Positions 27,499 to 34,848 of a DNA stretch of 64,000 nt are shown in pieces. The notes under the pieces are model-generated. The model saw only the letters and a list, made by a program, of their open reading frames with translations, was not told the DNA's origin and did not search any database. How positions within the stretch are numbered: position 1 is the stretch's first letter; each line of letters opens with the position of its first letter. This stretch comes from Verrucomicrobiales bacterium. GTDB taxonomy: Bacteria > Verrucomicrobiota > Verrucomicrobiia > Verrucomicrobiales > DEV007. The stretch is from contig JARGNI010000009.1 of NCBI GenBank assembly GCA_029213195.1, positions 89,768 through 153,767 of the forward strand. Reading direction: 5' to 3'. The translations under genes and the position numbers were made by a program.

Positions 27499-27597
27499 GG
27501 GTGAATCAGTCTTTCCAAAAGCATAGAAGATCGCGAGCACTCATCAAGACCCGAATCCAGGTGAAGGAATACGCCGACCGATTCCGTCCCGTCGAGC

Positions 27598-28095
27598 TCA
27601 GTGAATCTCGACATGCTCCCCTATCGCCGACTCGTAAGTCTGGTGGAGCAGGAACATTTGCTGGGCACCCAGCTTTTGCCCGAACTGAGCAACGATGTAG
27701 AGAATCGCAATTCCGCCAAGAGCTCCTCCCAGTCCCCACATCCAGGTCAGTTCGGATCCGATGATCCACTGGGCAAGGACGAGAGCACCCGCAATCAGCC
27801 CGAGGAAACCAAGAATCAGGTAGCTGAAAAGAAACAACGACCAGGCATTGGCATTCGGGCCATAGATCCCGTGGATCGTCGTCTTTCCGCCCTCTTCTTC
27901 CAGGCTCAGGTTCAATCGTGGGGACCAGAAATGCCGATCCCGTTCCGAAATCCGAAGGCAGAAAAAATCGGGGAACTCTTTGACCTCGAACTGATCTCCG
28001 ATCGGCGCGACTGATTCCCGAAGGATCTCCTGCACCTCATTGGCACTTCTCTTCACCACCTGGGAAAAACGAGGGCGAATATGAAAGCTACTCAT
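27598..28095 (-). CDS. Membrane protein of unknown function
   Basis: The ATG at 28095 (MSSFHIRPRFSQVV) is preferred to the track start at 28242, which overlaps the upstream gene. The 165 residues comprise a soluble N-terminal domain (about 1-80; VAPIGDQFEVKEFPDFFCLRI) and two TM helices near residues 85-108 and 115-138, then a short C-terminal helix. The N-terminal part could be a small beta domain similar to others found before paired TM helices, but I recognise no named family. It follows the gene at 28131-28712 by 35 nt, so they are probably cotranscribed. Confidence 0.65.
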   Translation of the reverse strand: MSSFHIRPRFSQVVKRSANEVQEILRESVAPIGDQFEVKEFPDFFCLRISERDRHFWSPRLNLSLEEEGGKTTIHGIYGPNANAWSLFLFSYLILGFLGLIAGALVLAQWIIGSELTWMWGLGGALGGIAILYIVAQFGQKLGAQQMFLLHQTYESAIGEHVEIH

Positions 28096-28130
28096 GACAT
28101 CCCAAGGATGCCCGAGAATCGGTCCAAAAG

Positions 28131-28712
28131 TCAATCCGCAGGAAAGACAAATCCACCGGGCACTTTTTCGATGGATGCATAAGCCTCCAGGTCGACAAGA
28201 GGGGCAACCGCTTCCTGAATCAAATCCGGATCTCCCTGGCAACGCTTCTCCAGGCTCGTGGCGATCTGGAGAGGATCGATCTCGAGGGCGAGCGAAAATG
28301 ACATCTCGATTTGCTCAAGATCATCCCGGTCCGCTTCCATTTCGAAGTCGACCTCAGTTTCGAAGGAGACTTGGATCTTTCCATCCTCGATCGAGCCGAA
28401 CTGGATCGCGGTCACATCCGCCGGATTGTGCTCTCCGAAAAGCAGCATCGCTGCCTCGACCGATCCAGGTTTGGGTGCCCAGGGGAACTCGAAATTCTGC
28501 AACTCGAGTCCACGGCAGCTTTTCACTGGCACCTCGATCGAGTCCACCCGGAACAGCGGAGTCAGCGTTTCGCCCTCATACTCAAACGGAGCGAAACCAA
28601 GCTCGATGAAAAATCGCAGGCTCGGCTCCTGCCCCTCTCCCGGATTCTCCGAAATTCTCTGCCCGAGTTTTCCGGACCTGGGTTGAAAAGCACCTTCTGG
28701 AAGTTCACTCAT
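28131..28712 (-). CDS. Hypothetical acidic protein
   Basis: The 193-residue product (ATG at 28712, or 28718 two codons earlier) has no signal peptide or TM segment. It is acidic and beta-rich, with a central FEFPWAPKPGSVEAAMLLFGEHN and a conserved-looking end ALEIDPLQIATSLEKRC. I recognise no domain. Cytoplasmic location is inferred from the lack of a signal. It is the first gene of a two-gene minus-strand unit. Confidence 0.6.
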   Translation of the reverse strand: MSELPEGAFQPRSGKLGQRISENPGEGQEPSLRFFIELGFAPFEYEGETLTPLFRVDSIEVPVKSCRGLELQNFEFPWAPKPGSVEAAMLLFGEHNPADVTAIQFGSIEDGKIQVSFETEVDFEMEADRDDLEQIEMSFSLALEIDPLQIATSLEKRCQGDPDLIQEAVAPLVDLEAYASIEKVPGGFVFPAD

Positions 28713-28855
28713 GGGCATCGTTAGGACGGATGAGGGAATCGCTCAACCGTTGATTCGCAGTTTTCCCTACGGAAAAACGCGCCTCATCGCGACAAGGAAA
28801 ATCTTTCCTTTCGCCCCGTTTCAGAAGATGATTTCTCCGCCTCATTGATTGAATC

Positions 28856-29755
28856 ATGCAAACAACCCGTCCTCTCTCTCGTCGTCATTTCCTCGCTCAA
28901 TCCAGCCTCTCCGCCGGAGCCCTTGCCATGTCCTCTTCTCTCTCCGCTGCCGAAGAACCACTCTTCAAAATCTCTCTAGCGCAGTGGACGATCAATCCAG
29001 AACTGAAATCGGGAAAGGTCGACAACCTCGACTTCGCCAAGGTCGCCAGCGATCACGGGATCATGGCGATCGAATACGTAAACCAGTTCTTCATGGATAA
29101 GGCCAAGGACACCGCCTATCTCGGAGAGATGAAAAAACGGGCCGCGGATCTTGGGGTAAAAAGCCTTCTCATCATGTGTGATCGCGAGGGAAACATCGGC
29201 GACCCTGACGAGAAGAAGCGGAACCAGACGGTCGACAATCACCGCAAGTGGCTCGACGCCGCCAAGTTTCTGGGCTGTCACTCCATACGGGTCAACGCGG
29301 GCAGTTCGGGAACCTGGGAGGAACAGGTGAAGCTCGCCACCGATGGCCTCTCCAAGCTCACCACGTTTGGTGCCGAGCAGGGTCTCAATGTCATCGTCGA
29401 AAATCACGGGGGCCTCTCCAGCAACGCGGACTGGCTTGCCGAGGTGATTACTGCAGTCGATCATGAGCGCTGCGGAACGCTACCCGACTTTGGAAACTTC
29501 CGGATCAAGCAGGGAGAAAGCTACGATTCCTACAAGGGCGTCAAGAAACTGATGCCGTGGGCGAAGGGAGTTTCCGTGAAAGACCGTGTCTGGGACAGCG
29601 ACCACAACGCCTCCGACCTGGACTACGACCGCATGCTGAAAATCGTTCTCGATACCGGCTTTCGCGGTTACTGCGGAATCGAACACGGGGGTTTTGCTGG
29701 ACTCAACGCTTCCCGTGAGAAGCTCGAGCAGGCCCGTGAGCGTCTTGCTGGATGA
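28856..29755 (+). CDS. Tat-exported sugar isomerase/epimerase-like TIM-barrel protein
   Basis: The 299-residue protein opens with a twin-arginine signal (SRRHFLAQSSLSAGALA) and has the xylose-isomerase-like AP2 TIM barrel: VIVENHGG near residue 182, TLPDFGNFR near residue 208, SVKDRVWD and YCGIEHGG, which are the usual metal-binding Glu/Asp/His/Glu positions. Such hydroxypyruvate isomerase-like or 3-keto-sugar-processing proteins are common and often exported in PVC bacteria. Its stop overlaps the start of the uronate dehydrogenase-like gene by 4 nt (ATGA), so the two are coupled although one is exported and the other is not. The substrate is unknown. Confidence 0.85.
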   Translation: MQTTRPLSRRHFLAQSSLSAGALAMSSSLSAAEEPLFKISLAQWTINPELKSGKVDNLDFAKVASDHGIMAIEYVNQFFMDKAKDTAYLGEMKKRAADLGVKSLLIMCDREGNIGDPDEKKRNQTVDNHRKWLDAAKFLGCHSIRVNAGSSGTWEEQVKLATDGLSKLTTFGAEQGLNVIVENHGGLSSNADWLAEVITAVDHERCGTLPDFGNFRIKQGESYDSYKGVKKLMPWAKGVSVKDRVWDSDHNASDLDYDRMLKIVLDTGFRGYCGIEHGGFAGLNASREKLEQARERLAG

Positions 29756-30552
29756 GACGCCTCCTTCTGACCGGGGCTGCTGGAATCGTAGGGAACGCTC
29801 TCCGTCCCCTTCTCCGTGACCACCATGAACAGGTCGTCCTCACGGATCTCTTGGAGATCCCGGGCGACGAACTGGCGGAGAACGAAACATTCCTCCGCGG
29901 TGACCTCACCGATGCGCCGTTCGTCGAATCCCTCGCCGAGGACATTGATGGCATCGTCCATCTCGGCGGCCTCGTCGGCCCCGACTTCACCTTCGATGAA
30001 GTCATGGGAGCCAACATCGCCGGAACCAGAAACGTCTTCGAGGCGGCACGGATCCATGACGTTCCCCGAGTGGTCTACGCAAGCAGCCATCATGCCCTCG
30101 GCTTTCTCGAGAGAACCGACCCCATCGATACGACCACTGCCCCCCGCCCCGACAGCTTCTATGGCTGGAGCAAGGCGGCTGGTGAATCTCTTGGCGCTTA
30201 CTACGCCGACAAGTTCGGACTGAAAGTTCTTTCGATTCGGATCGGCTTCGTCGGCGACTCCGTCATCGACGAACGCAGGCTTCATACCTGGATCAGCGCT
30301 CAGGATCTCTTTCAACTGGTGGAAATCGGTCTCACCCATCCTGATCTTTCCTACGATATCGTCTATGGGGCTTCCGACAACCCGGCCCCCTTTTTTGACA
30401 ACGAGAATGCAGAACGTCTCGGCTACGAACCCCGCGACCGTTCGATCGATCACCTCGCCGACCCTGCCCTTCTCACCACTCCTCCTGCGGAGGGACCCGA
30501 GGGCAAATATATCGGGGGACACTTCGCCACCCGCACCCGGGAAATCGACTGA
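29752..30552 (+). CDS. udh: NAD-dependent epimerase-family dehydrogenase, probable uronate dehydrogenase
   Basis: The 266-residue cytoplasmic protein is a short extended SDR: NAD site LLLTGAAGIVGNALR at residues 4-18, acidic end of the second strand LTDL, active-site serine region VVYASSHHALG and catalytic Tyr/Lys in FYGWSKAAGE. Length and the SSHHA and SFYGWSKA text match uronate dehydrogenases, which oxidise glucuronate or galacturonate to the aldarolactone (EC 1.1.1.203). It lies between an isomerase-like gene (4-nt overlap) and an enolase-superfamily gene (1-nt gap), which fits an oxidative uronate route. A generic sugar dehydrogenase or epimerase remains possible. Confidence 0.75.
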   Translation: MRRLLLTGAAGIVGNALRPLLRDHHEQVVLTDLLEIPGDELAENETFLRGDLTDAPFVESLAEDIDGIVHLGGLVGPDFTFDEVMGANIAGTRNVFEAARIHDVPRVVYASSHHALGFLERTDPIDTTTAPRPDSFYGWSKAAGESLGAYYADKFGLKVLSIRIGFVGDSVIDERRLHTWISAQDLFQLVEIGLTHPDLSYDIVYGASDNPAPFFDNENAERLGYEPRDRSIDHLADPALLTTPPAEGPEGKYIGGHFATRTREID

Positions 30553-30553
30553 T

Positions 30554-31645
30554 ATGAAAATCACCTCTGTCGCCCCCATCGTCCTCTCGATCCCTTTCGA
30601 AGCCGGCGGCTCCGGCGAAGGTATCATGCCGACGAAATGGGAAACCCTCGATTTCTGTCTTGTCCGCATCGACACCGATAGCGGCCTCACCGGGTGGGGA
30701 GAGGCCTTCGGCTACTTCTGCAGCCGCTCGGTCGCCGCTCTCATCGAGCGTTCCCTCGCCCCCCTCCTGGTCGGAAGAGATGTTCCTGATCCTCGAAAAT
30801 TCTCGGAAGAAGCCCAACGAAAACTCGTGCTCCAGGGAAGATACGGACTGACCATTTTCGCTCTTTCCGGGATCGACCTTGCGCTTTGGGACCTCCGTGC
30901 CAAAGCAGAGGGCGTCGCCCTCGCAGAGCTCCTCGGGGGACGTTCACGCCACTCAGTCCCCGCCTACGCCAGCCTGGTTCGGTATGGCGACCGCGATCTG
31001 GTCCGAGCCAAATCGGAACAGGCCGCATCCGAAGGTTACAAGGAGATCAAGCTCCACGAAATCACGATACCGGAGATTCGAATTTGTCGCGAGGCCATTG
31101 GCCCTGACACTCGCATGACCGTCGATGTGAACTGCAACTGGTCCCTCGAATTCACTCGGGAAGTCATCCCCGAGTTGAAGGACCTCGATACCCGCTGGCT
31201 CGAGGAACCGATCTTTCCGCCCGAAGATTTTCGAACTCTCGCCGAGCTTCGCAAGACCGGCATGGCCATCGCCACCGGAGAGAATGCCTGCACGGCATTC
31301 CAGTTCGAAGAGATGTGCCGTCTCGGAGCGACCGACTTCCTCCAACCCAGCATCACCAAGGTCGGAGGCGTCAGTGAATTCCTCAAGATCACAAACCGGA
31401 ATCGAGAGGAGTGGAAACTTCCCATGATGCCCCACTCGCCCTACTTTGGTCCGGGGTATTTCACGACGCTGCAGATGGCGGCGATCGAACCTTCCTTCGA
31501 ACAATTCGAGTATCTCTATATCGAGCCGGAGGCTTGGCTCTATCGCGAGATGCCGCTTCCGGAGAACGGTATGATTTCGATCCCAGCAGGAGACGGCCTT
31601 GGGATGGAACCGGATCTGGATCGGATCGAGAGATTTGCGGTTTGA
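30554..31645 (+). CDS. Enolase-superfamily (mandelate racemase/muconate lactonizing) enzyme
   Basis: The ATG at 30554 follows the upstream stop by 1 nt and gives 363 residues, normal for the family. The barrel shows YKEIKLHE (catalytic Lys strand), TVDVNCNWSLE, WLEEPIFPPED and IATGENA (the three metal ligands), then DFLQPSITKVGGVSE and a histidine in MMPHSPYFGPGY. Next to a uronate dehydrogenase the likely reaction is aldarolactone cycloisomerisation or aldarate dehydration; this is inference. Where the mandelate racemase subgroup often has Asp (QPDxxKxGG) this protein has Ser (QPSITKVGG), so the chemistry may differ. Confidence 0.82.
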   Translation: MKITSVAPIVLSIPFEAGGSGEGIMPTKWETLDFCLVRIDTDSGLTGWGEAFGYFCSRSVAALIERSLAPLLVGRDVPDPRKFSEEAQRKLVLQGRYGLTIFALSGIDLALWDLRAKAEGVALAELLGGRSRHSVPAYASLVRYGDRDLVRAKSEQAASEGYKEIKLHEITIPEIRICREAIGPDTRMTVDVNCNWSLEFTREVIPELKDLDTRWLEEPIFPPEDFRTLAELRKTGMAIATGENACTAFQFEEMCRLGATDFLQPSITKVGGVSEFLKITNRNREEWKLPMMPHSPYFGPGYFTTLQMAAIEPSFEQFEYLYIEPEAWLYREMPLPENGMISIPAGDGLGMEPDLDRIERFAV

Positions 31646-31969
31646 GCTGGATGTCTTTACTTCGAGCACATCCGAGACAAGAAGACCGCCGCGCCTGTCG
31701 GCACTCTTGCGAGTGCCGCTACATTCGAGGTTCGCAGTGGCAGAGAGATGCAGACGATGAGATCTGTGTTCATTCCAAAAACCTCTGTGGATCATCTGTG
31801 AAAAAGATCGTTCCGGCAGCTACGCGCCGAACTTTCTAGCAATCAGGACGCATCAGTTCTTACCGACAACTCATCCCCCGCAGATCAACCACAGACAACG
31901 AGGACGTTGTCCCTCCCTTCCCTTAGCGAACACCAAACCGCCGCCCTGTTCTTCACGTATCCGGCAAAC
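31646..31969. repeat. Intergenic region with REP-like palindromes between convergent genes
   Basis: No gene is visible in these 324 nt. Two perfect palindromic hairpins occur: CGGCACTC-TTGC-GAGTGCCG at 31699-31718 and GACAACG-AGGA-CGTTGTC at 31894-31911. Between them lies text with repeated CTGTG words (gatctgtgttcatt, cctctgtgg, catctgtg) that looks like decayed dispersed-repeat sequence. Both hairpins resemble short dispersed palindromes common between genes in bacteria; copy number in this genome cannot be judged here. Neither has a T-tract, so they are not classical terminators. Confidence 0.55.
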
Positions 31970-32746
31970 TCACTTCAGAAACTCGATCACCAATCTTCCA
32001 AACTTCCCCGCCTCTTCGACACAGGCGAGATGAGCCGCATCAAATTGCTCGAGTTTCGCACCAGGGACCTTCTCGGCGATCGCCTCTCCCCATGCGGGTG
32101 GCGTCGCGAGATCCCCCGAACTGGTCACGACCAGAGTGGGAACCTCGATGGCTGACAATTTGGAACGAAGATCCAGACCACAAACCGCCTCGCTCGTTCT
32201 TGCATATGCTTCCGATGAGGTGGCCCGCAAGGTGTTTCGAAAGTGATCGATCACCTCCGGTCTGGCCCGGTGAAACTTCGGCGTAAACCATTTCTCGAGA
32301 ACATCTTCGGAGATCGCCTCTACACCCTCCGAACGAACGAGAGCGATTCTTCTTTCCAGGAGACTTGGGTCCTCAGTGTAGGCACTGGTATTGGCCGCAA
32401 TCAATCGCTTCAACCGCGAAGGGTGATGCTGCGCGACCCACAGCCCCACCATCCCTCCTAACGAAACCCCACAAAGCGAAGCCTCGTCGAGACCGATCCC
32501 ATCGAGAAGGCGGATCAGATCGTTTCCAAAATCCTCGATCACCCAATCTCCTCCTGGATGTCCCGAACGTCCGTGCCCCCGATGATCATACCGCAGAATA
32601 CGAAACTCGGTTTCCCAGGCGGGGAGGTTCCATTTCCAGAGAGAAAGGTCCGAGCCAAGCGAATGCGAAAGAACAAGTACCGATCCCGACTCCTGGCCCG
32701 ACCATTCGTAGTGGATTCGATCTTCCCCTTCTCCTATACTCGGCAT
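31970..32746 (-). CDS. Alpha/beta hydrolase, 3-oxoadipate enol-lactonase-like
   Basis: The ATG at 32746, one nucleotide after the upstream stop, gives 258 residues, the usual length for PcaD-like enzymes. Motifs are the oxyanion region LSHSLGSDLSLW, YDHRGHGRSG, the nucleophile elbow CGVSLGGMVG, the acid in TSSGDLATPP and the histidine in FDAAHLACVEE. There is no signal peptide. It is the last gene of a minus-strand unit after the broken aldolase. In this context it may open a sugar-acid lactone rather than enol-lactone; that is inference. Confidence 0.82.
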   Translation of the reverse strand: MPSIGEGEDRIHYEWSGQESGSVLVLSHSLGSDLSLWKWNLPAWETEFRILRYDHRGHGRSGHPGGDWVIEDFGNDLIRLLDGIGLDEASLCGVSLGGMVGLWVAQHHPSRLKRLIAANTSAYTEDPSLLERRIALVRSEGVEAISEDVLEKWFTPKFHRARPEVIDHFRNTLRATSSEAYARTSEAVCGLDLRSKLSAIEVPTLVVTSSGDLATPPAWGEAIAEKVPGAKLEQFDAAHLACVEEAGKFGRLVIEFLK

Positions 32747-32747
32747 G

Positions 32748-33550
32748 TCAGTATCCGCCCGAGGCGTCGTTCCCGGCCTCACTTTCCCGAAACTCGGACA
32801 CGACCGCAGCCGCTCCCGCAATCATGAGACGGAGATCCGAACCCACACTCACGAAATCCGCCCCCAGGTCCGTCATGCGCCGGGCATACGCTACCGTCGC
32901 GTTGTGAACCCCGACCCACTTTCCTTTCTCCTTCGCCCTGGAAACGACCCTTTCGATCGCCTCGACGACAGGTTTTTCTTCCTGGTCGAACTTCGGGGTG
33001 CACCCGAGGGCGAGCGATAAATCGGCGGGACCGATGTAGATCGCCTTCAACTCTTCAACTCTTCAACATCAAGAATGGCATCGAGATTGTCGAGAGCCTG
33101 CCGGGTCTCGATCATTCCGATGGGAAGCACTTCTTCGTTAGCATTCGTGTAATAGTCGGGACCGGCATACGTTCCGACACGGATCGGTCCGAAGCTGCGA
33201 TTTCCTTCCGGAGCATAGAGGCAGGCCCTGGCAAAACGACGCGCGTCATCCGCCGTGTTGATCATCGGACAAATGATCCCGTAGCATCCGGCATCGAGCA
33301 TCCGCATGATGATGCCCTCGTCCAACCAGGGCACCCGAGCCATCGCGACCGTTTTCGTCGTCGAGATCGCGGTCAGCATCCCAAGGGCCGAGGCATAGTC
33401 GCTCAGCCCGTGCTGCATATCGATGGTCAGGGAATCCCATCCCTGGTGAGCCATTACCTCGGCAGTGGAGACACTTGGAATCGCGAGCCATCCATTCAAC
33501 GTGGACTGCCCCTGCTTCCAGGATTCGAGGAGAGAATTGTGAGCGGCCAT
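32748..33550 (-). pseudogene. HpcH/HpaI-family aldolase interrupted by a frameshift
   Basis: Two ORFs (33047-33550 and 32748-33050) together encode one HpcH/HpaI aldolase. The first has SLTIDMQHGLSDY, MARVPW and PIGMIET, the second IYIGPADLSLALG, so all usual catalytic and metal residues are present but split between frames. The break is at 33045-33067, where an 8-bp unit is repeated almost three times; removing one unit restores a single 264-residue protein of normal family length. Family members cleave 2-keto-3-deoxy or 5-keto-4-deoxy sugar acids to pyruvate and an aldehyde. It may be a true mutation, a phase-variable state or a sequencing or assembly error. It lies between DUF1552 and lactonase-like genes. 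Confidence 0.85.
33045..33067. repeat. 8-bp tandem repeat (cttcaact, 2.9 copies) inside the aldolase gene
   Basis: The sequence is cttcaact-cttcaact-cttcaac. On the coding strand this is GTTGAAGA repeated, read as VEELKS then TGA. Because the unit is not a multiple of three, gain or loss of one copy shifts the reading frame; two copies would be in frame. Confidence 0.95.
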
Positions 33551-33565
33551 GCGTGTCCCACCGAT

Positions 33566-34828
33566 TTACGCCCACGCGTCAATCCTCGTCATGGTGCCTT
33601 TGCCAGAGGAGAATTCGCCCACCTCCAGTCCGAGGTGCTGAAGATAGGAAACGAAGAGATTGCAGAGCGGCGGCGTGTGATCTTCGCCATACGCCAGGTA
33701 TTGCCCGTGGTGAAAATGCCCTCCGGCGGCCACGATGGGGAGATTGGTATTGTTGTGACTGGAAGCATTTCCGAGGTTCGATCCGAGCAGGATGGCAGTT
33801 TGATCGAGCAGGGTGTGCTCGCCTTCCTTGGCCTCGTCGAGGCGCTTGAGAAAGTCTCCGAACAAACGCATCTCTTCCTTCTCGATGATGCTGAGTTGGT
33901 GAATCTTTTCCTCATCCTTGCCATGGTGACTCAAGTTGTGCCAGCCATCATCGACGCCCTTAAGCGTGACCACTTCATTTCCGCCAGCGCCGGCAAGAGT
34001 AAAGAGTCGGGTCGAATCGCTCTGGATCGCGAGAAACATGAGGTCATACATCAACTGCATCTGGTCGGAAAAGTCGGCGCGCTCCTTCACATCCGAGGGC
34101 GGCTCCGCATCGACTTCTGGCTTGGGTCGCTTCGCCCATTCCTCCGCAGACTGCAGTCGCAATTCCACTTCGCGGACCCCGGTGAAATATTGATCCAGGG
34201 TTTCGTTGTCCTCCCGCCCTGTCTTTTTCATGAGACCTCGTGTCTGGTCGAGAACGAGATCCATGATGCTCTGACCGTCCTTGATTTTCCGCATCTGGGC
34301 CGCCTTCTCCTCCTCGGACCCTTCAAGAAACAAGCGCTTGAAAACCTGGGAAGGACTTTTCTCGGCGGGAATTTGCACCCCGGAGCGAGTGTAGGAAATG
34401 CCGTTGTTGTTGGCGGACAGAGAAAGAAAGGGAAAGCGGGTGAGGTGTCCAATCTGCTCGGCAGCGTACTGATCGACGGAAATCGAGTTCCGGAAGCTCG
34501 GCTGTCCCGGGTGCGCTGCGCCGGTGAGGAAACTCCGCTCGGCGCTGTGTCCTCCATCGACCATGGGATGCATCAACCCGGAAGCGACGGTGAATTTCTC
34601 GCGCACTTCCTGCAGCGGCTCGAGGTAGGGTGTCACCTCGTAGTCTTTGCCCGGCGTCTGGGGAAAGAGATAGGGAGTGTGGATCCCCAGCGGAGAATTG
34701 ATCGCCACCATTCGACGAATATCTCCGGTCGCTTGGTCGGCCCGAGCCGTCGACTCGCCCAGGCTCGATAGGACAGGGACCGTCAGAGAGACGCCACTGG
34801 TGCGGAGGAAGGTTCTGCGATTCATCAT
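33566..34828 (-). CDS. DUF1552 protein, Tat-exported
   Basis: The ATG at 34828 (MMNRRTFLRTSG) gives 420 residues and a twin-arginine leader, 20 nt after the stop of the DUF1592-family gene; the longer track start has no support. Family text includes INSPLGIHTPYLFPQTPGKDYEVTPYL, SGLMHPMVDGGHSAERSFLTG and GGHFHHGQYLAYGEDHTPPLCNLF. DUF1552 proteins are related in role and probably in fold to DUF1501 proteins and are regularly encoded with DUF1592/1588/1585 cytochromes, as here. Biochemical function is unknown. Confidence 0.9.
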   Translation of the reverse strand: MMNRRTFLRTSGVSLTVPVLSSLGESTARADQATGDIRRMVAINSPLGIHTPYLFPQTPGKDYEVTPYLEPLQEVREKFTVASGLMHPMVDGGHSAERSFLTGAAHPGQPSFRNSISVDQYAAEQIGHLTRFPFLSLSANNNGISYTRSGVQIPAEKSPSQVFKRLFLEGSEEEKAAQMRKIKDGQSIMDLVLDQTRGLMKKTGREDNETLDQYFTGVREVELRLQSAEEWAKRPKPEVDAEPPSDVKERADFSDQMQLMYDLMFLAIQSDSTRLFTLAGAGGNEVVTLKGVDDGWHNLSHHGKDEEKIHQLSIIEKEEMRLFGDFLKRLDEAKEGEHTLLDQTAILLGSNLGNASSHNNTNLPIVAAGGHFHHGQYLAYGEDHTPPLCNLFVSYLQHLGLEVGEFSSGKGTMTRIDAWA

Positions 34829-34848
34829 CTTGAGAAAAGGTAGATCAT

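Noticed and set aside
28761-28776. Inverted repeat ttttcc-ctac-ggaaaa upstream of the isomerase-like gene
   Set aside because: Only 6 AT-rich bp with no T-tract in a suitable direction; too weak to call terminator or operator.
32748-33050. 100-aa ORF as a separate gene
   Set aside because: Its start codon is a TTG inside the aldolase reading; it is the frameshifted C-terminal half of the HpcH/HpaI aldolase.
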